DNA of 64,000 bases from Streptomyces cinnamoneus (lineage in GTDB: Bacteria; Actinomycetota; Actinomycetes; Streptomycetales; Streptomycetaceae), in contig NZ_BMVB01000009.1 in the NCBI RefSeq assembly GCF_014650495.1, positions 124,001 through 188,000 of the forward strand. The letters run 5' to 3'. Each line of letters opens with the position of its first letter. Position 1 is the first letter of the stretch. A program made the position numbers and the translations under genes. The notes under the pieces were generated by a model. It was not told the DNA's origin. It did not search any database and saw nothing but the letters and a program-made list of their open reading frames with translations. Of this stretch, positions 1 to 7,651 are shown one piece after another.

Positions 1-342
1 TTCACCGAGCTGACCGCGCGCGTACGGGCCCTCGGCCGGCGCACGACCGTCGCGCTGCCGCCCGTCCTGGAGCGGGCCGGCATCAAGCTGGACCCCAACC
101 GCCGCGAGGTGTTCCGCGAGGGCAAGGAGGTGCAGCTGGCGCCCAAGGAGTTCGCGGTGCTGGAGGTGCTGATGCGCAGCGAGGGCGCCGTGGTCTCGGC
201 CGAGCAGCTGCTGGAGAAGGCCTGGGACGAGAACACCGACCCGTTCACCAACGTCGTGCGGGTCACCGTCATGACGCTGCGCCGCAAGCTCGGCGAGCCC
301 CCGGTGATCGTCACCGTGCCCGGCTCCGGATACCGGATCTGA
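1..342 (+). CDS. cutR: Response regulator, OmpR/PhoB family, C-terminal part (CutR-like)
   Basis: Only the last 113 codons are in the window; the frame is open from base 1, so the receiver domain lies upstream. What remains is a winged-helix output domain: KEFAVLEVLMRSEGAVVS, then VVRVTVMTLRRKLGEP and the terminal hairpin VPGSGYRI typical of OmpR/PhoB proteins. It binds DNA when phosphorylated by its partner kinase. The kinase gene starts 6 bp after the stop, so the two are co-transcribed. The name CutR rests on position (followed by DUF4193 and dut, as in S. coelicolor from memory) and on the paired kinase, not on an alignment. Confidence 0.8.
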   Translation, partial: FTELTARVRALGRRTTVALPPVLERAGIKLDPNRREVFREGKEVQLAPKEFAVLEVLMRSEGAVVSAEQLLEKAWDENTDPFTNVVRVTVMTLRRKLGEPPVIVTVPGSGYRI

Positions 343-348
343 CCCGCG

Positions 349-1629
349 ATGCCCGCCACGCCCCCCACCCCCGCGCCGCCCACGCCGCCGCAGGCCGGAC
401 CGTCCGCGACGCCGCCGAAGCCCACCTGGGACCCCCGCCAGCCGGTCGTCCGCCCGTTCCCGTGGCTGCGTCCGACCATCCGCATACGCCTCACCCTGCT
501 GTACGGCGGGATGTTCCTGATGGCCGGCGTGCTGCTGCTGACGATCATCTACCTGCTGGCCGCCAACGCGCTGAGCGTGGGCAGCGAGCCGCTGATCAAG
601 CTGGTCGACGGCAGTCAGGTCCGGGTCACCGGTGACACCTGCCCGGACCTGAAGACGCCCGGCCTCAACGCCGAGCAGGCCAACCGCATCCTCGAACAGT
701 GCATGCTCGACCAGCGCGCCCAGGCCCTGGGCTCCCTGCTGCGCCGCTCCCTGCTGGCGCTGCTGGGCCTCGCCGTGATCGCGTTCGCCTTCGGCTACGC
801 CATGGCGGGCCGGGTCCTCTCGCCGCTGGGCAAGATCACCCGCACGGCCCGCCGGGTCGCCGGCACGGACCTGACCCGGCGCATCGAACTGGGCGGGCCG
901 GACGACGAGTTGAAGGAGCTCTCGGACACCTTCGACGAGATGCTCGACCGGCTGGAGCGGGCGTTCACGGCGCAACAGCGCTTCGTGGCCAACGCCTCGC
1001 ACGAGCTGCGGACGCCCCTGGCCATCAACCGGACGCTGTTGGAGGTCCACCTCTCCGACCCCGGGGTCTCCCCGGAGCTGCAGCAGCTGGGCAAGACGCT
1101 GCTGGCCACCAACGAGCGCAGCGAGCAGCTCGTGGAGGGCCTGCTGCTGCTCGCCCGCAGCGACAACGAGATCGTGGACCGCAAGCCCGTGGACCTCGCC
1201 GAGGTGGCCTCCCAGGCGCTCGACCAGGCCCGCGCGGAGGCCCAGGCCAAGGGCGTCGAGCTCAGGGGCACCCGCCAGCCCGCGGTCGTCCAGGGCAACG
1301 GCGTGCTGCTGGAGCGGATCGCGCTGAACCTGGTGCAGAACGCGGTGCGCTACAACGCCCCGGACGGCTGGGTGGAGGTCACCACCGAGGCCCAGCCGGG
1401 CCAGGCGGTGCTGGTCGTGGAGAACACCGGCCCGGTCGTCCCGGCCTACGAGCTGGAGAACATCTTCGAGCCCTTCCGCCGGCTGCGCACGGAGCGTACG
1501 GGCAGCGACAAGGGCGTCGGCCTGGGCCTGTCCATCGTGCGCTCGGTGGCCCGCGCGCACGGCGGGCGGATCACCGCGGAGCCCCGCGAGGGGGGTGGCC
1601 TGGTCATGCGTGTGGTGCTGCCCACCTGA
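349..1629 (+). CDS. cutS: Sensor histidine kinase (CutS-like)
   Basis: 426-aa membrane kinase. A proline-rich N-terminus precedes TM1 (about 48-72), a short extracytoplasmic loop (73-133), TM2 (134-154), HAMP, HisKA with phospho-acceptor His218 in ASHELRTPL, and a HATPase domain with N-box NLVQNAVRYN and G-box GVGLGLSIV. The loop is too small for a folded ligand domain but holds two cysteines, Cys98 and Cys118. A redox-responsive Cys pair of this kind has been reported for CutS in Streptomyces secretion-stress sensing, as I recall. It should autophosphorylate and pass phosphate to the upstream regulator. The assignment to CutS is an inference from architecture and synteny. Confidence 0.82.
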   Translation: MPATPPTPAPPTPPQAGPSATPPKPTWDPRQPVVRPFPWLRPTIRIRLTLLYGGMFLMAGVLLLTIIYLLAANALSVGSEPLIKLVDGSQVRVTGDTCPDLKTPGLNAEQANRILEQCMLDQRAQALGSLLRRSLLALLGLAVIAFAFGYAMAGRVLSPLGKITRTARRVAGTDLTRRIELGGPDDELKELSDTFDEMLDRLERAFTAQQRFVANASHELRTPLAINRTLLEVHLSDPGVSPELQQLGKTLLATNERSEQLVEGLLLLARSDNEIVDRKPVDLAEVASQALDQARAEAQAKGVELRGTRQPAVVQGNGVLLERIALNLVQNAVRYNAPDGWVEVTTEAQPGQAVLVVENTGPVVPAYELENIFEPFRRLRTERTGSDKGVGLGLSIVRSVARAHGGRITAEPREGGGLVMRVVLPT

Positions 1630-2058
1630 GGCAGGGGGCCGTGAGGTCCGCAGCAGCCGCGCAGACCTGAGACAATAGGTCGGCCACCGGTTCGCTTTGG
1701 GCGGAATTTACCCGTTCCGACCGGCACCGTGGCCGTGTGTGTTCAGTCACATACGCCGACTTCCGGCCATCTACTCTCCGTGACGACCGTGGCTCCGGGA
1801 ACGCCTGAAAAATGGGGGTTTCCGGGGGTCCTGATCACGGGAAGTACACGAGATGGCGCGGCCGCACCCGGTCTTCGGGCCGGGTGGGGTCCCGATCGCC
1901 ACCCGTCCCGATCACCTCTTCAGGTGTGCGGTTGGGTGTCGATTGAGTAACAGACCTTGATGTGAGGCAAAATCTCCGCCTCGGGTCGGGCACAAGTCCG
2001 GCCTCTCACGCGTTACGTGCGCTGGAGATACCGCAGACACCCAGAGGGGGAGAGCGAC
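1630..2058. other. 429-bp intergenic region, no gene seen
   Basis: No reading frame here has a convincing start, codon bias or recognisable product. It separates the two-component operon from the DUF4193 gene and should hold a terminator and the DUF4193 promoter, but I see no hairpin strong enough to call. A purine-rich Shine-Dalgarno (GAGGGGGAGAG) lies just before the ATG at 2059. Confidence 0.5.
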
Positions 2059-2355
2059 ATGGCAACGGATTACGACACCCCACGCAAGACCGACGAGGAC
2101 GTCGACAGCGACAGCCTGGAAGAACTCAAGGCTCGCCGGAACGACAAGTCCGCGTCGAGCGTGGACGTGGACGATTTCGAGGCGGCCGAGGGCATGGAGC
2201 TGCCCGGCGCGGACCTCTCCAACGAGGAGCTGGCCGTCCGGGTCCTGCCCAAGCAGGCCGATGAGTTCACGTGCATGAGCTGCTTCCTCGTGCACCACCG
2301 CAGCCAGCTGGCCGGTGAGAAGAACGGTCAGCCGATCTGCCGCGACTGCGAGTGA
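2059..2355 (+). CDS. DUF4193 family protein
   Basis: 98-aa acidic protein of the actinobacterial DUF4193 family. It begins MATDYDTPR and ends with two CxxC pairs (CMSC and CRDC), which could bind a metal as a small zinc ribbon. The ATG at 2059 is chosen over upstream frame extensions because a strong Shine-Dalgarno (GAGGGGGAGAG) ends about 4 nt before it and the family begins here. The molecular role of the family is unknown. In actinobacteria it sits close to dut, as here. Confidence 0.88.
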   Translation: MATDYDTPRKTDEDVDSDSLEELKARRNDKSASSVDVDDFEAAEGMELPGADLSNEELAVRVLPKQADEFTCMSCFLVHHRSQLAGEKNGQPICRDCE

Positions 2356-2369
2356 GGTGAGGGTCTGCC

Positions 2370-3161
2370 ATGGCAGGCTCGACCCCGTTCCGGAAGCGGC
2401 GCTCCCGGCAGCCCGAGCCGACCACCGGGCCTGCCGTGGACGTGCCCGGCGGCCCGGCGGGAGCCGGTGACGACGCGAGCGTCGAGCGGGGCCGTACGGC
2501 CTCGCTCGCGGCCGCCGTCGGCCGCGGCGCCCGGACGGTGAAGCAGGGCGGCCGGGGAGCGCGGGCGGCCCTGACCGTCGTCGCCGACCGGATCATCGCG
2601 AACGCCCCGCGCATCCCCGTGCGCGACCTCGCGACCCTTCGCGTCCAGTTCCCCGGCCTCGGCCCGGAGGAGCTGGCGGACAAGCTGGTGGCCGGGGCCG
2701 TCTACGGCACGTCCACCGTGGGCGCCGGCGTCGGCGCGGCGGCGATGCTGCCCGTGCCGCCCGCCATGCCCGCCGAGCTGGCGGCCGAGATCATCGGCGT
2801 GGCCGCCGTGGAGTTCAAGCTCATCGCCGAGCTGCACGAGGTGTACGGCGTTCCCGCGCCCGGCACGGTGCGCCAGCGCGCCGTCGCCTACCTCGGCGCC
2901 TGGGCCGACGAGCGGGGCATCGACGTCACGTCCCCGCTGACGGTCAACGCCGCCCTCGGCGGCCAGCTCCGGCGCGAACTGCGCCAGCAGGTCCTCAAGC
3001 GCACCTTCCGCAACCTGCCGAACCTCGCACCCTTCATGATCGGCGCGACGGTCGGTGCGGTGATGAACCGCCGCGACACCAAGAGGCTCGCCGAGAAGGT
3101 CCGCAAGGACCTGCGCACGCGCCAGGTGCCGTGGGGCGAGCAGGGGATGGGCCTCGCCTAG
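2370..3161 (+). CDS. Conserved hypothetical protein, possibly membrane-associated
   Basis: 263 aa, 14 bp after the DUF4193 stop, so probably the same operon. The first 60 residues are charged and low-complexity. The middle (about 110-155) is rich in Gly/Ala with hydrophobic stretches (GTSTVGAGVGAAAMLPVP, AAEIIGVAAVEFKLI) that loosely resemble EcsC-type proteins. A second hydrophobic patch (NLAPFMIGATVGAVMN) precedes a basic tail. I do not recognise a characterised family and assign no function. It converges with the DUF3093 gene; only 3 bp separate the stops. Confidence 0.75.
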   Translation: MAGSTPFRKRRSRQPEPTTGPAVDVPGGPAGAGDDASVERGRTASLAAAVGRGARTVKQGGRGARAALTVVADRIIANAPRIPVRDLATLRVQFPGLGPEELADKLVAGAVYGTSTVGAGVGAAAMLPVPPAMPAELAAEIIGVAAVEFKLIAELHEVYGVPAPGTVRQRAVAYLGAWADERGIDVTSPLTVNAALGGQLRRELRQQVLKRTFRNLPNLAPFMIGATVGAVMNRRDTKRLAEKVRKDLRTRQVPWGEQGMGLA

Positions 3162-3164
3162 CCC

Positions 3165-3608
3165 TCAGGCCCGTACGGCCGTCAGAGCGGCCGCCAGGCG
3201 CTCCGGGGAGCGCGTGGAGAGGTAGAGGTAGGGGGTCGGGTCCGCCGGGTCCGTGACCTCGATGCGCACCGCCGTCGGCACGTACCCGCGCAGCAGCATG
3301 AACGCCCGGGTGTCGGCCTTGTGCGTACGCCAGGCGCGGGCCTCCTCCGCGTCCAGGACCTCCGGCGCCCCCAGCGCCCCGACGGGGATCTTCGCGTCCC
3401 CCGCCACGAGCGAGTCGCCCACCACCCGGATGCGCACCGAGCCGTACGAACTGACCGCGGCCGCCGCGAGCGCCCCGCCGCCGACGAGCCCGCCGAGCAT
3501 CGGCAGGGTGCCCAGGGGCAGCAGGATCAGCGCCATGGCCACACCGGTGAGAACCGCGATGAACCACCAGGAACGGGGCGCCGTCAGGCGTTCTTCGTAA
3601 GGCTGCAT
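3165..3608 (-). CDS. DUF3093 family membrane protein
   Basis: 147 aa. Two adjacent hydrophobic segments near the N-terminus (about 14-33 and 36-53) are followed by a soluble domain containing SYGSVRIRVVGDSLVAGDAK and RAWRTHKADTRAFMLLRGYV, features of the DUF3093 family next to dut in actinobacteria. The ATG at 3608 is preferred over an upstream in-frame ATG because the protein then starts MQPYEERL, the usual family N-terminus. It is divergent from the thioesterase gene across a 59-bp promoter region. Function unknown. Confidence 0.85.
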   Translation of the reverse strand: MQPYEERLTAPRSWWFIAVLTGVAMALILLPLGTLPMLGGLVGGGALAAAAVSSYGSVRIRVVGDSLVAGDAKIPVGALGAPEVLDAEEARAWRTHKADTRAFMLLRGYVPTAVRIEVTDPADPTPYLYLSTRSPERLAAALTAVRA

Positions 3609-3653
3609 ATGCACAAGCTTGGCACGGACGGGACCGGGTGCGTCCTGCGCGGG

Positions 3654-3659
3654 TAAGGT
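3654..3659 (+). promoter_or_regulatory. Candidate -10 element for a leaderless thioesterase-dut transcript
   Basis: TAAGGT lies 8 nt before the GTG at 3668. That spacing would start the RNA at or within a base or two of the start codon. There is no good Shine-Dalgarno in front of this GTG, which agrees with a leaderless message. No convincing -35 is visible. Confidence 0.35.
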
Positions 3660-3667
3660 CAGCCCCT

Positions 3668-4252
3668 GTGAGTGGACGAACGACAGCGCTGACACCGCCG
3701 GCCGATGCCGGGCCCCCGGTGCGGCACCCCGAAGCCCCCGCGCCCGGAGAGATCATCGGGTCGCACTACGAGCACTGCTTCGGCTGTGGCGGCGGGCAGC
3801 CGCACGGGCTGCACCTGGAGACGCGGGCGGGCGAGGGCGTGAGCGTCACGGCCGAGTTCCGGGTCAAGGAGGCCCACCAGGGCGCTCCCGGCCTGGCGCA
3901 CGGCGGTGTGCTGGCCACGGCGCTGGACGAGACGCTGGGCGGGCTGGGCTGGCTCCTGAGGGTCATTGCGGTGACCGGCCGGCTGGAGACGGACTTCGTG
4001 CGTCCGGTGCCGGTGGGCACCGTGCTGCACCTGGAGGCCGAGGCCGTCGCGGTGCACGGCCGGAAGATCTACTGCACGGCGACGGGCCGGATCGGCGGCC
4101 CGGACGGGCCGGTCGCGGTCCACGCGGACGCCGTCTTCATCGAGGTCAAGATCGACCACTTCATCGAGAACGGCCGCAAGGAAGAGATCCAGGCCGCTCT
4201 CGCCGACCCCGACCAGGTGAAGGTCGCCCGAGCCTTTGAGGTGAACCCCTAG
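3668..4252 (+). CDS. PaaI-family hotdog thioesterase
   Basis: 194 aa with a single hotdog fold (about 45-170). HCFGCGGGQPHGLHL opens the domain and GLAHGGVLATALDETLG carries the conserved GG and Asp/Glu of the active-site helix. PVPVGTVLHLEAEAV forms the long strand. Such enzymes hydrolyse acyl-CoA or aryl-CoA thioesters; the substrate cannot be read from sequence. GTG 3668 is taken as start. The stop overlaps the dut GTG by one base (TAGTG), so the two are translationally coupled. Confidence 0.85.
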   Translation: MSGRTTALTPPADAGPPVRHPEAPAPGEIIGSHYEHCFGCGGGQPHGLHLETRAGEGVSVTAEFRVKEAHQGAPGLAHGGVLATALDETLGGLGWLLRVIAVTGRLETDFVRPVPVGTVLHLEAEAVAVHGRKIYCTATGRIGGPDGPVAVHADAVFIEVKIDHFIENGRKEEIQAALADPDQVKVARAFEVNP

Positions 4253-4749
4253 TGCGCCAGCCCGTCGACGTCCTGATCCGCCGCGTCGACCCCGAGGTGG
4301 ACATTCCCTCGTACGGTCACCCCGGTGACGCCGGCTGCGACCTGGTCACCACCGAGGCCGCCGAGCTGGCCCCCGGTGAGCGCATGGTGCTGCCCACCGG
4401 CATCTCCATCGCGCTGCCCGACGGCTACGCCGCGTTCGTCCACCCCCGGTCCGGCCTCGCCGCCCGGTGCGGAGTGTCCATGGTCAACGCCCCGGGCACC
4501 ATCGATGCCGGGTACCGTGGAGAGATCAAGGTGATTGTGGTCAATCTGGACCCGCGCGAAAGCGTCCGGTTCGAGAGGTTCGACCGCATCGCCCAGTTGG
4601 TTGTTCAGCAGGTCGAGAAGGTTCGCTTCCACGAGGTGGCGGAGCTTCCCGGCTCGGCGCGGGCCGAAGGGGGCTTCGGGTCCACCGGTGGCCACGCTGC
4701 CGTGGGGAATGGATTCGCTTCGGTCGCCTGCGACCGGGAAGGACAGTGA
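4252..4749 (+). CDS. dut: Deoxyuridine 5'-triphosphate nucleotidohydrolase
   Basis: 165-aa trimeric dUTPase that converts dUTP to dUMP and pyrophosphate, keeping uracil out of DNA and feeding dTMP synthesis. All five family motifs are present: GHPGDAGCDL (1), HPRSGLA (2), NAPGTIDAGYRGEIKV (3, with catalytic Asp and gating Tyr), RIAQLVVQ (4) and the C-terminal arm RAEGGFGSTGG (5). The GTG start overlaps the thioesterase stop. The DUF3710 gene follows after 1 bp. Confidence 0.97.
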   Translation: MRQPVDVLIRRVDPEVDIPSYGHPGDAGCDLVTTEAAELAPGERMVLPTGISIALPDGYAAFVHPRSGLAARCGVSMVNAPGTIDAGYRGEIKVIVVNLDPRESVRFERFDRIAQLVVQQVEKVRFHEVAELPGSARAEGGFGSTGGHAAVGNGFASVACDREGQ

Positions 4750-4750
4750 C

Positions 4751-5536
4751 GTGTTCGGTCGTCGCCGCAAGCGCAGCGAGGACGTCGTCGAGAGTGCCGA
4801 TCACCTCGACGACGTGACCTCCGAGAAGTCGGCAGGGGATGCCCTCGCCGACGATGACGCACATGCCTCCGCGGCCGAGAGCCGGATCCGGCTGGAGCCG
4901 GAACCGCGCCCCGACGGGCCGTGGGACATCTCCGAGGTCATGGAGCCCGGCGACGGCCGGGTGGACCTCGGCGGGCTGTTCGTGCCCGGTGTCGAGGGCA
5001 TGGAGCTGCGGGTCGAGGTCGCCGGTGACGCGATCGTCGCCGCGACCGTGGTGCTGCGCGACAGCGCGGTGCAGCTCCAGGCGTTCGCAGCCCCCAAGCG
5101 CGAGGGCATCTGGCACGAGGTCCGGGAGGAGATCGCCGGCGGCATCACCCAGCAGGGCGGTGTCGTGGACCTGGTCGAGGGCCCGCTCGGCTGGGAGCTG
5201 CGGGCCCAGGTGCCCGTGGCGCTGCCGGACGGCACCCAGGGCGTGCAGCTGGTGCGCTTCGTCGGATGCGACGGACCGCGCTGGTTCCTGCGCGGTGTGA
5301 TCTCCGGCCAGGGCGCGGTGCAGCCGCAGACCGCCGGGCTGCTGGAGCAGATCTTCCGGGACACCGTCGTGGTGCGCGGCGAGTCCCCGATGGCTCCCCG
5401 CGACCCGATCGTCCTGAAGCTGCCCGAGGACGCCCAGATGGTGGCCGAGGGCCTGCAGCAGGAGGAGCAGGGCTCGCGCTTCGCGGGCGGTGTGGACCGC
5501 CTCCAGCGCGGCCCGGAGATCACCGAGGTGCGCTGA
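4751..5536 (+). CDS. DUF3710 family protein
   Basis: 261 aa. The GTG at 4751 is one base after the dut stop and gives VFGRRRKRSED, the basic start typical of DUF3710 proteins. The middle contains KREGIWHEVREEI and VRFVGCDGPRWFLRGVISG, conserved across actinobacteria in genes next to dut. No catalytic motif or membrane helix is evident, and its role is unknown. It ends the operon; a perfect 19-bp inverted repeat lies about 60 bp downstream. Confidence 0.87.
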   Translation: MFGRRRKRSEDVVESADHLDDVTSEKSAGDALADDDAHASAAESRIRLEPEPRPDGPWDISEVMEPGDGRVDLGGLFVPGVEGMELRVEVAGDAIVAATVVLRDSAVQLQAFAAPKREGIWHEVREEIAGGITQQGGVVDLVEGPLGWELRAQVPVALPDGTQGVQLVRFVGCDGPRWFLRGVISGQGAVQPQTAGLLEQIFRDTVVVRGESPMAPRDPIVLKLPEDAQMVAEGLQQEEQGSRFAGGVDRLQRGPEITEVR

Positions 5537-5594
5537 CCCGACAGCCGTTCCCAGGGGCTTCCCACAGGCCCTGGGCGGCTCGAAGATGCCGTTT

Positions 5595-5633
5595 CGCTGG
5601 GCCGGAACCCGTAGTACGGGTTCCGGCCCAGCG
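5595..5633 (+). terminator. Terminator hairpin after the dut-DUF3710 operon
   Basis: Perfect 19-bp inverted repeat with a 1-base centre. The left arm starts CGCTGGGCCGG and the right arm ends CCGGCCCAGCG. It is followed by GCGTTTT, giving a short U tract in the + direction. It separates the dut operon from the kdp promoter region. Confidence 0.8.
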
Positions 5634-5639
5634 GCGTTT

Positions 5640-5781
5640 TCGCAGGTCCAGGCGGTGCGCGTATGGAATACGTCAAGGGCGCGCTAATGGCCGTAAGGGA
5701 GGCGTCAACGCAGGCCGCACGCGTCGGTATTGGCTGTTTCCTCTAGAGGTCCGTTCATCCGAACCTCTCTAGGAGCACACG
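5640..5781 (+). promoter_or_regulatory. kdp promoter region with CGTCAA repeats
   Basis: The 140 bp before the first small ORF of the kdp operon contain CGTCAA at 5671 and 5703. The region before kdpD contains CGTCAG at 13484 and CGTCAA at 13495. The shared hexamer could be a KdpE-binding half-site. An imperfect hairpin, AGAGGT...ACCTCT, lies just before the ribosome binding site AGGAG. Confidence 0.35.
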
Positions 5782-5865
5782 ATGGCCGATGTGGCCTTCG
5801 TCGTCACCACGATCGCGGTCTTCGCGCTGGTGGCTCTCGTCGCCAAGGGGGTGACGAAGCTGTGA
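5782..5865 (+). CDS. 27-aa single-helix membrane miniprotein ahead of kdpF
   Basis: [20 protein letters not shown] followed by AKGVTKL: one transmembrane helix and a basic tail, the same general design as KdpF. An AGGAG Shine-Dalgarno lies 8 nt upstream. The stop overlaps the kdpF GTG (GTGA), so the two are translationally coupled and were probably kept as a pair. It may be a second KdpF-like subunit stabilising KdpA, or a leader peptide. The ORF is short, but start, Shine-Dalgarno, hydrophobicity and coupling agree. Confidence 0.65.
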   Translation: MADVAFVVTTIAVFALVALVAKGVTKL

Positions 5866-5951
5866 CCGCCGAGAACATCGTCGGCCTGCTCGTGGCCGTC
5901 GCCCTGCTGGGCTACCTGATCCTCGCCCTCGTTTTCCCGGAGAGGTTCTGA
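5862..5951 (+). CDS. kdpF: K+-transporting ATPase subunit KdpF
   Basis: 29-aa single-TM peptide ([20 protein letters not shown], then LALVFPERF) with the C-terminal PERF ending common in KdpF. It stabilises the KdpABC complex in the membrane. Its GTG overlaps the preceding miniprotein stop, and kdpA begins 8 bp after its own stop. Confidence 0.88.
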   Translation: MTAENIVGLLVAVALLGYLILALVFPERF

Positions 5952-5959
5952 GCGCAGAC

Positions 5960-7651
5960 ATGAGTCCCGTCCTCTCCGGAATCCTCCAGCTCACCGCCGT
6001 CGTCGCGGCGCTGGCCCTGGTCCACCGCCCGCTCGGCGACTACATGGCCCGGGTCTACAGCTCCGACAAGCACCTGCGCGCCGAGAAGTGGATCTACCGC
6101 CTGATCGGCGCCGACCCGGGCGCCGGGATGCGCTGGCCGGCGTACCTGCGCGGCATCCTCGCCTTCTCCGCCGTCTCGCTCCTCTTCCTCTACCTGCTGC
6201 AGCGCCTCCAGGGCGTCCTGCCCCACTCGCTGTCGCTGGGCTTCACGGCGATCGGCCCCGACCAGGCGTTCAACACCGCCGCGTCGTTCGTCGCCAACAC
6301 CAACTGGCAGTCGTACTCCGGCGAGCAGGCCATGGGCCACGCCGTGCAGACGCTCGGCCTGGCCGTGCAGAACTTCGTCTCCGCCGCCGTCGGCATGGCC
6401 GTCGCCGTCGCGCTCGTCCGGGGCTTCGCCCGGTCCCGCACCGGCGAACTGGGCAACTTCTGGGCCGACCTGGTGCGCGGCACCGTCCGCATCCTGATCC
6501 CGCTCTCCGTCGTCGGCGCGCTCGTCCTGGTCGCCTGCGGCGCGATCCAGAACTTCGCCGGCATCCATGAGATCGGGCAGCTCACGGGCGGCACCCAGCA
6601 GGTCAACGGCGGCGCCGTGGCCTCGCAGGAGGTCATCAAGGAGCTCGGCACCAACGGCGGCGGCTACTTCAACGCCAACTCCGCCCACCCGTTCGAGAAC
6701 CCCGACGCCTTCACCAACCTCTTCGAGATCTTCCTGATCCTCGTCATCCCCTTCTCGCTGACCCGGACCTTCGGCAGGCTCGTCGGCAACGTCAGGCAGG
6801 GCTACGCGATCCTGGTCACCATGGGCCTGATCTGGCTCGGCTTCACCGCGCTGATGATGTGGACCGAGTACGCGGGCCACGGCGCGGCCCTCCAGGCCGC
6901 GGGCGGTGCGATGGAGGGCAAGGAGCAGCGCTTCGGCGTCGGCGCCTCCGCGATCTTCGCGACCACCACCACGCTGACCTCCACGGGCGCGGTGGACTCC
7001 TTCCACTCCTCCTTCACCGGCCTCGGCGGCGGCATCACCCTGCTGGGCATGATGCTCGGCGAGATCGCCCCCGGCGGCGTCGGCTCCGGCCTCTACGGCA
7101 TGCTCGTCATGGCGATCATCGCGGTGTTCATCGCGGGCCTGATGGTCGGCCGGACCCCGGAGTACCTCGGCAAGAAGATCGGCACCCGCGAGATCAAGTT
7201 CGCCGCGTGCTACATCCTCATCACCCCGACCCTGGTGCTGGGCTTCACCGCCCTGTCCATGGCGCTGGCGTCGCCGCCCGGGTCGATCCTCAACACCGCG
7301 GGCAACTCCGTGCACGACAGCGGCGCCCACGGCTTCTCCGAGGTGCTCTACGCGTTCACCTCCGGTGCCAACAACAACGGCTCCGCCTTCGCCGGCCTCA
7401 ACGCCAACACGCCCTGGTACAACACCACTATCGGCCTCGCCATGCTGCTCGGGCGCTTCCTGCCGATGGTCTTCGTCCTGGCGCTGGCCGGCTCGCTCGC
7501 CGAGCAGAAGCCCGTGCCCGAGACCGCGGGCACCCTGCGCACCGAGAAGCCGCTCTTCGCGGGCCTGCTCGTCGGCGCGATCCTCATCATCACCGGCTTG
7601 ACCTACTTCCCGGCCCTGGCCCTTGGCCCGATGGCGGAGGGACTTTCATGA
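5960..7651 (+). CDS. kdpA: K+-transporting ATPase, channel-like subunit A
   Basis: 563-aa polytopic protein related to Trk/Ktr channels; it forms the K+ selectivity filter of the high-affinity Kdp pump. Filter-type loops are visible, such as [40 protein letters not shown] and [14 protein letters not shown], the GGG and NNG regions being hallmarks. Length matches the family (about 555-565). The ATG at 5960 follows kdpF by 8 bp. The stop overlaps the kdpB ATG (ATGA). No truncation is seen. Confidence 0.97.
   Translation: MSPVLSGILQLTAVVAALALVHRPLGDYMARVYSSDKHLRAEKWIYRLIGADPGAGMRWPAYLRGILAFSAVSLLFLYLLQRLQGVLPHSLSLGFTAIGPDQAFNTAASFVANTNWQSYSGEQAMGHAVQTLGLAVQNFVSAAVGMAVAVALVRGFARSRTGELGNFWADLVRGTVRILIPLSVVGALVLVACGAIQNFAGIHEIGQLTGGTQQVNGGAVASQEVIKELGTNGGGYFNANSAHPFENPDAFTNLFEIFLILVIPFSLTRTFGRLVGNVRQGYAILVTMGLIWLGFTALMMWTEYAGHGAALQAAGGAMEGKEQRFGVGASAIFATTTTLTSTGAVDSFHSSFTGLGGGITLLGMMLGEIAPGGVGSGLYGMLVMAIIAVFIAGLMVGRTPEYLGKKIGTREIKFAACYILITPTLVLGFTALSMALASPPGSILNTAGNSVHDSGAHGFSEVLYAFTSGANNNGSAFAGLNANTPWYNTTIGLAMLLGRFLPMVFVLALAGSLAEQKPVPETAGTLRTEKPLFAGLLVGAILIITGLTYFPALALGPMAEGLS

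Noticed and set aside
1729..1950. A 73-codon frame between the CutS-like and DUF4193 genes
   Set aside because: GTG start without ribosome binding site, no hydrophobic or domain pattern and unlikely codon choice.
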